Of a stretch of DNA of 64,000 bases, positions 26,494-34,308 are shown one piece after another (positions within the stretch are counted from its first letter, which is position 1; each line of letters starts with the position of its first letter). Source of the stretch: Comamonas piscis (GTDB taxonomy: Bacteria; Pseudomonadota; Gammaproteobacteria; Burkholderiales; Burkholderiaceae_C); assembly GCF_014109725.1 (NCBI RefSeq), contig NZ_CP058554.1, positions 5,135,076 through 5,199,075 of the forward strand, written 5' to 3'. The notes under the pieces were generated by a model, which was not told the DNA's origin, did no database searches, and saw only the letters and a list, made by a program, of their open reading frames with translations. A program made the translations under genes and the position numbers.

Positions 26494-26976
26494 CTAGTTG
26501 GGCTGCACTTCGCGCCCTTGCGCGAGTGCAATCAGGTGTTCGATGGAAAACAGCACGATCAGGCTTCCGGCAATGATGGCGGGCACGTATTTCCAGCCCT
26601 CGGACACGCCCAGGGTCGGCAGGCGGTAATCCCAGACCGATTCAGCCAGCGACGCGCAGCCATAGGCCATGGCCGCACCAAACACCAGAATCAGCGCATG
26701 GATCAGAAACTCCATCTTGGTGCGCAGCCAGTCCGGCGCCAGCACCAGCAGCGATTCCAGCCCGATATGGCCGCTGTCGCGCACGCCGACCGCTACGCCG
26801 AACATGGTCACGTAGAGCACCAGCAACAGCGACAGGCTCTCGGCCCAGGTCGGCGTGTTGTTGAGCACATAGCGGCCAAACACCTGCCAGCTGACGGCAG
26901 CAATCAGCAGCATCAGGCCGGCAATCCCCAGCCACATGCACAAGCGCGACAAGGCGCTGCAAATCTTGGTAAACAT
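26494..26976 (-). CDS. TRAP transporter small permease (DctQ type)
   Basis: The 160-aa protein has four membrane segments (about 15-35, 48-66, 88-108 and 130-150), with the family's NTPTWAESLSLLLVLYVTMFGVAVGVRDSGHIGLE region. DctQ pairs with DctM in the inner membrane. It lies between the binding-protein and large-permease genes on the same strand. Confidence 0.92.
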   Translation of the reverse strand: MFTKICSALSRLCMWLGIAGLMLLIAAVSWQVFGRYVLNNTPTWAESLSLLLVLYVTMFGVAVGVRDSGHIGLESLLVLAPDWLRTKMEFLIHALILVFGAAMAYGCASLAESVWDYRLPTLGVSEGWKYVPAIIAGSLIVLFSIEHLIALAQGREVQPN

Positions 26977-27075
26977 CGTGGTGCCCGAGCAGCCCGGGAG
27001 GCAAGATCCCGGGCCATTGGTTGCAAGGAGCCAGCCCCTTTACAGGGCCGGCGGTGGCGGTCGCTCAGTCGGCGC

Positions 27076-28041
27076 TCAAGGGGTTTCTTGCGCGCGCTTG
27101 ACCAGGTCCTTCAACTTGGCATCGGTGATGAACTTGTCGTACACCGGCCGCATCGCCGCCTGGAACGGGGCCTTGTCTACCTCGATGATCTCGGCGCCGC
27201 CAGCCTTCACGACTTCCAGCGACTTGGCCTCGCGCTCGGCCCACTGCTTGCGCATGTAGGGCACCGACTCCTTGGCGGCCTGGCGCAACCAGCCCTGCTC
27301 TTCGGGCGAGAGCTTGTCAAAGGTGCGTTTGGAGAACAGCAGAATCTCCGGCGCCATCGAGTGCTCGGTTTTGCTGAAGTACTTGGCCACCTCGAACGAG
27401 CGCGAGCTTTCAAAGGTCGGGTAGTTGTTCTCGGCAGCGTCAATCAGGCCAGTCTTCAGCCCGGTGTAGACCTCGCCCATCGGCATCGGTGTGGCGTTGG
27501 CGCCCATGGCTTCAAGCATGCTCACCCAGAGATCGGACTGCTGCACGCGCACCTTCATGCCCTTCATGTCGGCCAGGCTCTTGACCGGGCGCTTGGCGGT
27601 GAACATCGAGCGCGCGCCGCTGTCGTAAAAACCCAGTCCGATGAAGCCCTGCTTCTCACAGGCTTTCAAGATCTCCTGGCCGACGGGGCCATCGAGTACC
27701 TTGTGCATGTGCTCGACCGAGCGGAACAGAAACGGCATGGTGGGCACCACGGTCTCGTTGCAGACATTGTTCATCGCGCCCACATTGACCCGCACCATCG
27801 CCAGCGCACCAATCTTGGCCTGCTCGATGGTTTCCTTCTCGCCCCCCAGCGCCCCATTGGGGTAGACGCGGATGCTGTGCTTGCCGCCGGACAGCGCTTT
27901 GAGGCGCTCGCCCATGAACTTCACCGCCTGCACGGTCGGGTAGTCGTCCGGGTGGATATCCGATGAACGAAATTCGGTGGCCTGCGCGCTGAGCGCCAGC
28001 AGGCCGGCAGCCAGGGCTGCGCTGATAGTGGAAAGTCGCAT
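27076..28041 (-). CDS. TRAP transporter substrate-binding protein (DctP type)
   Basis: The 321-aa periplasmic protein has a signal peptide (about 1-21, ending in SAQA). The DctP fold shows HPDDYPTVQAVKFMGERL, GGEKETIEQAKIGALAM, and the strongly conserved SLADMKGMKVRVQQSDLW, in which an arginine pairs with the substrate carboxylate. The GEVYTGLKTGLIDAAENN hinge follows. Related proteins bind D-galacturonate and D-glucuronate, and its position between the lactonase and permease genes supports that substrate class. Confidence 0.92.
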   Translation of the reverse strand: MRLSTISAALAAGLLALSAQATEFRSSDIHPDDYPTVQAVKFMGERLKALSGGKHSIRVYPNGALGGEKETIEQAKIGALAMVRVNVGAMNNVCNETVVPTMPFLFRSVEHMHKVLDGPVGQEILKACEKQGFIGLGFYDSGARSMFTAKRPVKSLADMKGMKVRVQQSDLWVSMLEAMGANATPMPMGEVYTGLKTGLIDAAENNYPTFESSRSFEVAKYFSKTEHSMAPEILLFSKRTFDKLSPEEQGWLRQAAKESVPYMRKQWAEREAKSLEVVKAGGAEIIEVDKAPFQAAMRPVYDKFITDAKLKDLVKRAQETP

Positions 28042-28134
28042 TTGTCTACCTCGTTATCTCTATGGTTGGGGAACATGCCCGGATGGTTTCCGAGTCTCTG
28101 GATCTCACACACCTCGCACTGACACCTGGCCTGT

Positions 28135-29049
28135 TTACAAGGGCCGGAATTCCGCCTCCTCCCATCCTGAAACGCCTGGCCGCAGCGCAAACACGCCACC
28201 GGCCAGCGGTTGGTCCGACAGATCGATGCCCTCAGGCCGTATCGAGGTGACATAGAGCACATCGAGGCCTGTGCCGCCAAAGGCACACATGGCCGGCTTT
28301 TTGACCGGCAGCGGCAGCGAGCGGTCCAGCCGGCCATCGGGCCGGAAGCGGTGTACCAGGCCGGCGTCATTGCCGCAGATCCAGTAGCAGCCGTCCACAT
28401 CGATGGCAGCACCATCGGGCCGGCCGGGCAGATGGGTCATATCGGCAAACAGGCGGCGGTTGTGGGGCGTGCCGCTGTCGGTGTCGTAGTCAAAAGCCCA
28501 GATCTGCTGGCTGCTGGGGTGCGAATCCGACAGGTACATGGTCCGACCATCGGGGCTGAAGGCCAGGCCGTTGGGTGTGATCAGCGGGCCCAGCTGCAGA
28601 TCCTGCGCGCGCCCTGCCTTCATCTCTTGCGCGCCAAAGCGGTAGACCTTGCCCACCGGCTGCGCCGCTGCCATGTCCATCAGCATGCTGCCGGCCACAA
28701 AACGGCCCTGGCGGTCGCAGCGCCCATCGTTAAAGCGCATGCCTGGCATGGCGTGGACGACGGTTGCCAGCGCTTGGATGTGGGCCTCGCCACCACCATC
28801 GCCCAGCGTTACTTGGTAAATGCCATCTTCCAAGCCAGCAATCCAGCGCTGCGGCTCGCCCTGCCAACCAGCCATGCAGGCCAGCATCTGCGGCAGCTGC
28901 CATTGCCTGGCGCTGCCTTGCCCGGGCTGCCAGCGCTGCAGCAGACCACGCGGTATGTCGGCCCAGTACAGCGCAGCCTCCTGCGCACGCCACACGGGGC
29001 TTTCGCCGGTGGCGTTGCGGGCGTCGAGGACGAGCTCAGCGGCTGTCAT
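28135..29049 (-). CDS. SMP-30/gluconolaconase-family sugar lactonase (aldarolactonase)
   Basis: The 304-aa six-bladed beta-propeller protein has an early GESPVW with the metal-binding Glu16. Other metal-site residues lie in LITPNGLAFSPDGRTMYLSDS and in the GRPDGAAIDVDGCYW segment. Enzymes of this family open sugar lactones. Here it follows uronate dehydrogenase with a 4-base overlap (29046-29049), so the lactone made by that enzyme (galactaro- or glucaro-1,4/1,5-lactone) is the likely substrate, as for UxuL/UxuF-type enzymes. Gluconolactone is the main alternative. Confidence 0.86.
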   Translation of the reverse strand: MTAAELVLDARNATGESPVWRAQEAALYWADIPRGLLQRWQPGQGSARQWQLPQMLACMAGWQGEPQRWIAGLEDGIYQVTLGDGGGEAHIQALATVVHAMPGMRFNDGRCDRQGRFVAGSMLMDMAAAQPVGKVYRFGAQEMKAGRAQDLQLGPLITPNGLAFSPDGRTMYLSDSHPSSQQIWAFDYDTDSGTPHNRRLFADMTHLPGRPDGAAIDVDGCYWICGNDAGLVHRFRPDGRLDRSLPLPVKKPAMCAFGGTGLDVLYVTSIRPEGIDLSDQPLAGGVFALRPGVSGWEEAEFRPL

Positions 29050-29879
29050 GCAGGCTGCTCCGGCGTATCGCCAAAGGGGCCTTGCGCGGTGAAGGCGCCA
29101 CCCTGGTACACGGCGACCGGGTCATTGACCGCCGGAGCGGGTTGCGCCTCGACCTGGGCGCGCCAGGGCTCAGAGCTGTCCTTGGGCACAAAGCCCAGGT
29201 GGGCAGCGGCATGGTTGTCCCACCACAGATCGCGGTTGGCCGATGCGCCGTAGACGACGGTGTGGCCGACGTTGGGCGTAAACAGGCTTTTCTCCACCAA
29301 CTGCACCAGGTCGTCATAGCTCAGCCAGCTGTGCATCATGCGCCGGTCCTTGGGCTCGGGGAAGGACGAGCCAATGCGCAGGCTCACCGTCTCGATGCCA
29401 TAGCGGTCAAAGTAAAAACTCGCCATGTCCTCACCAAAGGATTTGGACAGGCCGTAATAGCCATCGGGGCGGCGGCGCGCATTGGCGTCGATCTTTTCGC
29501 TCTGCTTGTAGAAGCCGATCACATGGTTGGAGCTGGCAAACACAATGCGCTTCACACCGTGGCGGCGCGCGGCCTCATAGAGGTGGAAGATGCCTTTGAT
29601 ATTGGCCTCCAGCACCTCTTCAAAAGGCCGCTCTACCGACACACCGCCCAGGTGCACGATGGCATCGCAGCCGGCCACCATTGCATCCACCGCCTGCTTG
29701 TCGGCCAGGTCGCAGGTGTTGACTTCTTCTTGCGCATCCAGCGGCGCGCCCATGCCGGCGATGTCGGACACGCGCAACACGGGCGCCAGGCCACGCAGCC
29801 GCTGGCGCAGCACCTGGCCCAGGCCACCGGCCGCGCCGGTCAACAGCAAGCGTTGCAGCGGGGGAGTTTGTGCCTGCAT
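29046..29879 (-). CDS. udh: uronate dehydrogenase (NAD-dependent)
   Basis: It oxidises D-galacturonate or D-glucuronate to the aldarolactone with NAD. The 277-aa extended SDR protein has the nucleotide motif TGAAGGLG at 14-21, Asp39 (SDI) for NAD preference, VHLGG, and the catalytic Tyr142-x-x-x-Lys146 (YYGLSKSF), with FASSNHVIG just before, typical of Udh. Length matches known Udh (about 265-275 aa). AGGAG lies just upstream of the ATG. It sits immediately after a terminator-like hairpin. Confidence 0.92.
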   Translation of the reverse strand: MQAQTPPLQRLLLTGAAGGLGQVLRQRLRGLAPVLRVSDIAGMGAPLDAQEEVNTCDLADKQAVDAMVAGCDAIVHLGGVSVERPFEEVLEANIKGIFHLYEAARRHGVKRIVFASSNHVIGFYKQSEKIDANARRRPDGYYGLSKSFGEDMASFYFDRYGIETVSLRIGSSFPEPKDRRMMHSWLSYDDLVQLVEKSLFTPNVGHTVVYGASANRDLWWDNHAAAHLGFVPKDSSEPWRAQVEAQPAPAVNDPVAVYQGGAFTAQGPFGDTPEQPA

Positions 29880-29897
29880 CTGCTGCTCCTTTTCGAT

Positions 29898-29925
29898 AAA
29901 AAAAGGCGCTTATGAAAAGCGCCTT
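29898..29925 (-). terminator. terminator/attenuator between aminotransferase and udh genes
   Basis: A 9-bp stem (29903-29911 with 29917-29925) has a run of T on the minus strand (A-run 29898-29904). It ends only about 18 bases before udh, leaving no room for a separate promoter beyond the hairpin, so read-through or an internal promoter in the aminotransferase gene must serve udh. Confidence 0.8.
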
Positions 29926-29931
29926 GGGTGG

Positions 29932-31143
29932 TCAGCCTTGTGCCAGGCCGTCGATGGCAGAACGGATGTTCTTCAGTGCCTTCACCACCAGCGCGGGGTC
30001 GGTAGCGAACGACAGACGGACATAGGGCGACATGCCAAACGCTGCGCCTGGCACGGTCGCCACTTTGGCGGCATTGAGCAAAAAGCCCGACACGGCCGCA
30101 TCGCTGTCCAGCACCTGGCCTTCGGCCGTGCGGCGGCCGATCAGGCTTTGGCATCCGAGGAACAGGTAGAAGGCGCCATCGGGCACCGACGACAGGGTCA
30201 GCTCGGGCACGATGGCCAGCTCGCGGCGGATGGTCTCCAGCCGGTCAACAAAGGTCTGGCGCGCCTGGCGCACGCAGTCCTGGTCGCCCAGCAGCGCCGC
30301 TTCCGCAGCCGCCTGCGCGACCGAGGTAGCGCTGGTGCAGCTTTGCGATTCGAGCTTGTTCATGCCCCCAATAAGCTGCTCGGGGCCTGCCGCATAGCCA
30401 ATGCGCCAGCCGGTCATCGCATACGACTTGGAGACGCCGTTGATGATCAGCATGCGGTCCTTGAGGTAAGGGCAGGCTTCGGCAAACGACACAAAGGGCA
30501 CACCCGTCAAGATGATGTGCTCGTAGATTTCATCCGACATGACCAGCACATCGGGGAAGGCCTTGAGCACCTCGCCCAGCGCCTCCAGCTCGGCACGGCT
30601 GTAGACCGCGCCGGTGGGGTTGCCGGGGCTGTTGATGATCAACCAGCGCGTCTTGGCTGTGATGCTCTGGCGCAGTGCGTCGGGCGTCAGCTTGAAGCCC
30701 ACCGCCTCGGAGCAAGGCACATAGACCGGCACGCCACCGTGCAGCGCCACGATGTCGCCATAGGACACCCAGCACGGCGTGGGCACCACCACCTCATCAC
30801 CGTTCTCCAGGGTTGCCATGAAGGCATTGAAGATCAGCTGCTTGGCACCGACACCGGTGGTGATCTCGGCCACCGAGTACTCCAGCTGGTTGTCCTGCTT
30901 GAACTTCTGCGCAATCGCCTTGCGCAGGCTCTCGGTGCCGGCCGGCACGGTGTACTTGGTGGCACCGGCCTTGGCGGCGGCCATTGCCGCATCGATGATG
31001 TGCTCGGGCGTGTTGAAGTCCGGCTCACCAATGCTCAGATCGATCACATCGATGCCTTGGGACTTCATTTTCTTGGCCTGCGAGGAGATCGCCATGCTGG
31101 GCGACGATGGCAGGTTCTCGACTTTTTGACTCAGCTTCAACAT
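29932..31143 (-). CDS. PLP-dependent aminotransferase, aspartate-aminotransferase-like
   Basis: The 403-aa class I fold-type I aminotransferase has Lys239 (NGVSKSYAMTGWRIGY) as the probable PLP Schiff-base residue, Asn174 in NSPGNPTG, Asp204 (MSDEIYEHI) and a C-terminal Arg (VRLSFA) for the substrate carboxylate. It belongs to the aspartate/tyrosine aminotransferase group common in Proteobacteria. The upstream gene encodes an amino-acid binding protein 24 bases away, suggesting joint transcription. How an aminotransferase serves the uronate cluster is not clear; moving amino groups between 2-oxoglutarate and a scavenged amino acid would be consistent. Confidence 0.9.
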   Translation of the reverse strand: MLKLSQKVENLPSSPSMAISSQAKKMKSQGIDVIDLSIGEPDFNTPEHIIDAAMAAAKAGATKYTVPAGTESLRKAIAQKFKQDNQLEYSVAEITTGVGAKQLIFNAFMATLENGDEVVVPTPCWVSYGDIVALHGGVPVYVPCSEAVGFKLTPDALRQSITAKTRWLIINSPGNPTGAVYSRAELEALGEVLKAFPDVLVMSDEIYEHIILTGVPFVSFAEACPYLKDRMLIINGVSKSYAMTGWRIGYAAGPEQLIGGMNKLESQSCTSATSVAQAAAEAALLGDQDCVRQARQTFVDRLETIRRELAIVPELTLSSVPDGAFYLFLGCQSLIGRRTAEGQVLDSDAAVSGFLLNAAKVATVPGAAFGMSPYVRLSFATDPALVVKALKNIRSAIDGLAQG

Positions 31144-31167
31144 AAATTCGCAATCGCTCAGTTTCTC

Positions 31168-32061
31168 TCAAATGCCCTTGTCATTGGGGTTGGCGTAGAG
31201 CGCCTTGGTCGACTCGCTGAGCGGGAAGTTGATGTTCACGTTGCGCGGTGGGATGGTGGTCATGAACCACTTCTGGTAGAGCGCTTCCATCTCGCCGGAC
31301 TTGATCATCGCGTAGACAGTGTCATCGACCACTTTCTTGAAAGTCGGGTCGTCCTTGCGCAGCATCACGCCATAGGGCTCGGTGCGCAGTGGCTCGTTCA
31401 GAATCACGTACTGGTCGCGCTGCTGCGAGGTGGCGATAAAGCTGGCCAGCTGCACGTCATCCAGCACAAAAGCGTCGGCCTTGCCCGATTCGAACATCAC
31501 AAAGGCTTCCGATGGGTCCTTGCCATAGACCTCGTTGAACTTCACGTTCTGGGCCTTTTTGTAGGCGCGCAGCAGCTGGATGGAGGTGGTGCCGGTGACA
31601 GTAGCCACATTGCGGTTTTGCAGATCGGCAATACCCTTGACCGGCGAATCCTTGCGCACCGCCAGGGTCACATTGGCCGAGAAGTAGCTGGGCGAGAAGG
31701 AGACTTGCTCTTGGCGGGCAATGGTGTTGGTCACCGGCGTGCAGTCCAGATCGACGGTGCCGTTCTGCACCAGCGGGATGCGGCTGGTGGGTGTGGTGAT
31801 CAGGTACTTGATTTCCATCTTCTGCAAGCCTGCCGCTTTTTGCGCGGCCTCGGCCACCTTCAGGCAGATGTCATTGATCAAGCCGATGGGGTCCGAATTG
31901 CCGTTGACCTTGTAGCTGAAAGGCACCGACATGTCGCGCGCACCGATGGTGATGGCGCCGTTTTGCTTGATCTTCTCCAAGGTGGAGGTCTGCGCTTGCG
32001 CCAGGGAAGCAGCCAGCAGGGTGACGGCACATACGGTGGTTTTCGAGAAAAGCTTGAGCAT
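31168..32061 (-). CDS. amino-acid ABC transporter periplasmic binding protein (glutamate/aspartate type)
   Basis: The 297-aa secreted protein has a signal peptide of about 23 residues (ending SLAQAQ). The family-3 solute-binding fold shows GAITIGARDMSVPFSYK, IGLINDICLKV, VDLDCTPVTNT and the GKADAFVLDD hinge. It resembles GltI-type glutamate/aspartate receptors. No permease or ATPase genes are near, so it must use a transporter encoded elsewhere. It is the first gene of the minus arm of the divergent promoter. Confidence 0.9.
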   Translation of the reverse strand: MLKLFSKTTVCAVTLLAASLAQAQTSTLEKIKQNGAITIGARDMSVPFSYKVNGNSDPIGLINDICLKVAEAAQKAAGLQKMEIKYLITTPTSRIPLVQNGTVDLDCTPVTNTIARQEQVSFSPSYFSANVTLAVRKDSPVKGIADLQNRNVATVTGTTSIQLLRAYKKAQNVKFNEVYGKDPSEAFVMFESGKADAFVLDDVQLASFIATSQQRDQYVILNEPLRTEPYGVMLRKDDPTFKKVVDDTVYAMIKSGEMEALYQKWFMTTIPPRNVNINFPLSESTKALYANPNDKGI

Positions 32062-32099
32062 GATTGGAAAGTAGGTTACAACAAGGCATCAGTCATGTG

Positions 32100-32113
32100 T
32101 TGTCTGATGACAA
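32100..32113. promoter_or_regulatory. putative FCD/GntR operator in the divergent promoter
   Basis: TTGTC-TGAT-GACAA is an inverted repeat with perfect 5-bp arms, placed between the divergent binding-protein gene (start 32061) and the regulator. A related sequence, TTGTATGATGTC, lies at 33241-33252 before the Bug gene. A shared motif beside an FCD regulator suggests its binding site. Confidence 0.5.
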
Positions 32114-32134
32114 GGCTGAATTATGATCACAGCT

Positions 32135-32266
32135 ATGCCCAAAAGCCCCTCGGAATTACCCGCATCCCCATCGTTGGCATCCGCGCCGGATGCCACTTTG
32201 CACGGTTGCCGCACCCCACAAGGCAGCTGCTTGGCCCACCTTCTGCCGGATCACAGCCATGCTTAA
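32135..32266 (+). pseudogene. 43-codon leader frame: degenerate duplicate of the regulator's 5' end
   Basis: A frame starting ATG at 32135 encodes MPKSPSELPASPSLASAP and continues to a TAA at 32264-32266. It aligns with the first about 40 residues of the regulator (MLKSPSEHSATPSMAA and on), including a shared LA(H/N)LL segment. At DNA level, bases 32125-32248 match 32249-32375 with substitutions and small indels; both copies begin GATCACAG. Its stop sits inside the regulator start (ATGCTTAA), so it could be a dead duplicate or act as a coupled leader peptide. Confidence 0.6.
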
Positions 32267-33080
32267 AAGCCCTTCGGAACACTCCGCTACCCCATCGATG
32301 GCTGCCGACTCCGCCACCAATCTGCGTGGCAGCCGTGCCGCCAAAGGCAGCCGCAGCCTGGCCAATTTGCTGTCGGAAGAGTTTGAAAACAAGATCCACC
32401 AGGGCCTGTTGCAAGAGGGCGACAAGTTGCCGACCGAGACTGAATTGGTGCGCAGCTATGACGTGAGCCGCACCGTTGTGCGCGAGGCGCTGTCCAAGCT
32501 GCAGGCCTCCGGTTTGGTAGAGACCAAGCATGGCATTGGCACCTTTGTGCTGCCCGCGCGCCGCACCCCCGGCCTGGTGCTGAGCGCCCACGAACTGAGC
32601 GAATCGGTCGATGTGCTGGCCGTGCTGGAACTGCGCATCAGCCTGGAGACAGAAGCCGCCGGCCTGGCCGCCACCCGGCGCCAGGAGCCGCATCTGCGCG
32701 CAATGCGCACTGCGCTGCAGGCCTTTGAACAGAACTTTGCGCTGGGCCGCGAGACCGTGAGCCATGACCTGGACTTTCACCTGAGCATTGCCAAGGCCAC
32801 CGGCAACCGCTACTTCCAGGAGATCCTGCAGCACTTTGGCTCGATGCTGATTCCGCGCAACCGGATCGCCTCGATCCACATCCCCACCCGCGACCCGGAC
32901 TACCTCAAGCGGGTGAACCGCGAGCATGAAGAAATCTTCTCCGCCATCGAGCGCCAGGATGCCGACTCGGCCCGCGCTGCCATGCGCATCCACCTGACCA
33001 ACTCGCGCGAGCGCCTGCGCCTGGCCCAGCGCCTGGCCCAGGAACAACAAGCAACAGCGGCACCCGACACCGCGCGCTAA
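32259..33080 (+). CDS. FadR-subfamily (GntR/FCD) transcriptional regulator
   Basis: The 273-aa protein (from the ATG at 32259) has an N-terminal winged helix (about 36-100, with LPTETELVRSYDVSRTVVREALSKLQASGLV) and a C-terminal FCD domain (about 115-250) with metal-binding His residues (DLDFHLSI, NREHEEIF and MRIHLTNS). FCD domains bind organic acids, and the cluster suggests an aldarate or pathway intermediate as inducer. An in-frame ATG at 32190 would add 23 residues; 32259 is preferred because the duplicated leader frame begins at the equivalent point. Neither has a clear ribosome binding site. It precedes the Bug-kdgD genes on the same strand. Confidence 0.88.
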   Translation: MLKSPSEHSATPSMAADSATNLRGSRAAKGSRSLANLLSEEFENKIHQGLLQEGDKLPTETELVRSYDVSRTVVREALSKLQASGLVETKHGIGTFVLPARRTPGLVLSAHELSESVDVLAVLELRISLETEAAGLAATRRQEPHLRAMRTALQAFEQNFALGRETVSHDLDFHLSIAKATGNRYFQEILQHFGSMLIPRNRIASIHIPTRDPDYLKRVNREHEEIFSAIERQDADSARAAMRIHLTNSRERLRLAQRLAQEQQATAAPDTAR

Positions 33081-33240
33081 ATCTGGCGCCAGCAAGGGCG
33101 CCCACCGCAAGGCCTTGGCCCGCCCCCCAGCAGCCCGGCGGGCGCTGCCAGCGCGGCATTCCAGCGCTGGTTATCACCTCCAAAAAACGTGGCTGCGCGT
33201 TTCCCCTAGTTCCGCAAAGCTTGGCGATCTTCATTTTGAG

Positions 33241-33252
33241 TTGTATGATGTC
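33241..33252 (+). promoter_or_regulatory. putative second operator / promoter before the Bug-kdgD operon
   Basis: TTGTATGATGTC resembles the operator at 32100-32113 and contains TATGAT, a plausible -10 box, 27 bases before the ribosome binding site. Regulator binding here would block the promoter of the plus-strand operon. Confidence 0.4.
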
Positions 33253-33279
33253 TTATATCTAAAAAGGAGACAGAGACAT

Positions 33280-34257
33280 ATGCATCGCCGTTCACACCTG
33301 ATCTATTCAGCGCTGGCCCTGGCTGCCGGTAGCTTGTTATCGACTCCGCTGTTGGCGGCCGATGCCTGGCCGAGCAAGCCGATTCGGCTGATCGTTCCCT
33401 ACCCACCGGGTGGAAGCTCGGACATCATTGCCCGCTCGATTGGCCAGCTGATCTCGCAAGAGCTCAAGCAGACGGTGGTGATCGACAACAAGCCCGGTGC
33501 CAACGGCAATCTGGGCGCTGAGTTTGTCGCCCGCGCCCAGCCCGATGGCTACACCTGGCTGCTCTGCGACCTGGGTGCGCTGGCGATCTCGCCATCGATC
33601 TACACCAAGCTGAGCTTTGACCCGAGCAAGGACCTGCGCGGCGCCGCCATGCTGGCCTACTCGCCGCACATGCTGGTGGTGCACCCGTCGGTGCAGGCCA
33701 GCAATCTGCAAGAGCTGGTGGCGCTGTCCAAAAAGCAGGACCTGAACTTTGCCGTCACCGCTACTGGCAGCGCTCCGCACCTGGCCGGCGTCGAGCTGGC
33801 ACGGCTGACGGGCGCTAAATGGGTCTATGTGCCCTACAAGGGCGGCGTGCAATCGGTGCAAGACACGGTGGCCGGCCAGACCCAGGTGCTGATGAACGGC
33901 ATGCTCGCTACCTACCCGCATGTGCAAAGCGGCAGGCTGAAGCTGCTGGGCATCTCCAAGAACACCCGCATGCCGCTGATCGCCGATGTGCCGACCCTGG
34001 CTGAGCAAGGCGCAGCCGGCTTTGCCTCGGGCACCTGGCAAGGCGTGGTGCTGCCGGCCAAGACGCCTGAAGCGGTGATCCAGAAGGTCAACCAGGCCTT
34101 GCTGACCGCCATCCGCTCGCCCGAAGTGCGCTCGCGCCTGACCGGACAGGGCGCCGAGGTGGTCACGATGACCCCGGTCGAGACCGACCAATTTTTCAAG
34201 GCCGAACGCCAACGCTGGCGCACGGTCGTCCAAAACGCCAACCTGCAGCTCGATTAA
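33280..34257 (+). CDS. Bug-family (TctC) periplasmic solute-binding protein, second copy
   Basis: The 325-aa protein has a signal peptide (about 1-26, ending in PLLAA) and the family's PIRLIVPYPPGGSSDIIAR, IDNKPGANGNLGAEFVAR, WVYVPYKGGVQSVQDTVAGQTQ and ADVPTLAEQG motifs. The start is the ATG at 33280 with AAAGGAGA a few bases upstream. It differs clearly from the Bug protein at 22779, so it is not a recent duplicate. It is the first structural gene of the plus operon, directly before kdgD, and most likely binds a uronate- or aldarate-derived acid. No TctA/TctB genes are near. Confidence 0.9.
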   Translation: MHRRSHLIYSALALAAGSLLSTPLLAADAWPSKPIRLIVPYPPGGSSDIIARSIGQLISQELKQTVVIDNKPGANGNLGAEFVARAQPDGYTWLLCDLGALAISPSIYTKLSFDPSKDLRGAAMLAYSPHMLVVHPSVQASNLQELVALSKKQDLNFAVTATGSAPHLAGVELARLTGAKWVYVPYKGGVQSVQDTVAGQTQVLMNGMLATYPHVQSGRLKLLGISKNTRMPLIADVPTLAEQGAAGFASGTWQGVVLPAKTPEAVIQKVNQALLTAIRSPEVRSRLTGQGAEVVTMTPVETDQFFKAERQRWRTVVQNANLQLD

Positions 34258-34308
34258 GCCGCGCCGGTTTGGCACTGTCGATTCCCCCTGTTTTTTTGAA
34301 AGTTTGAT

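Noticed and set aside
29590..32466. A 958-codon open frame on the plus strand opposite udh, the aminotransferase and the amino-acid binding protein
   Set aside because: It is antisense to three well-supported genes, has no family motif and an odd composition rich in His, Gln and Arg, as expected from third-position GC bias.
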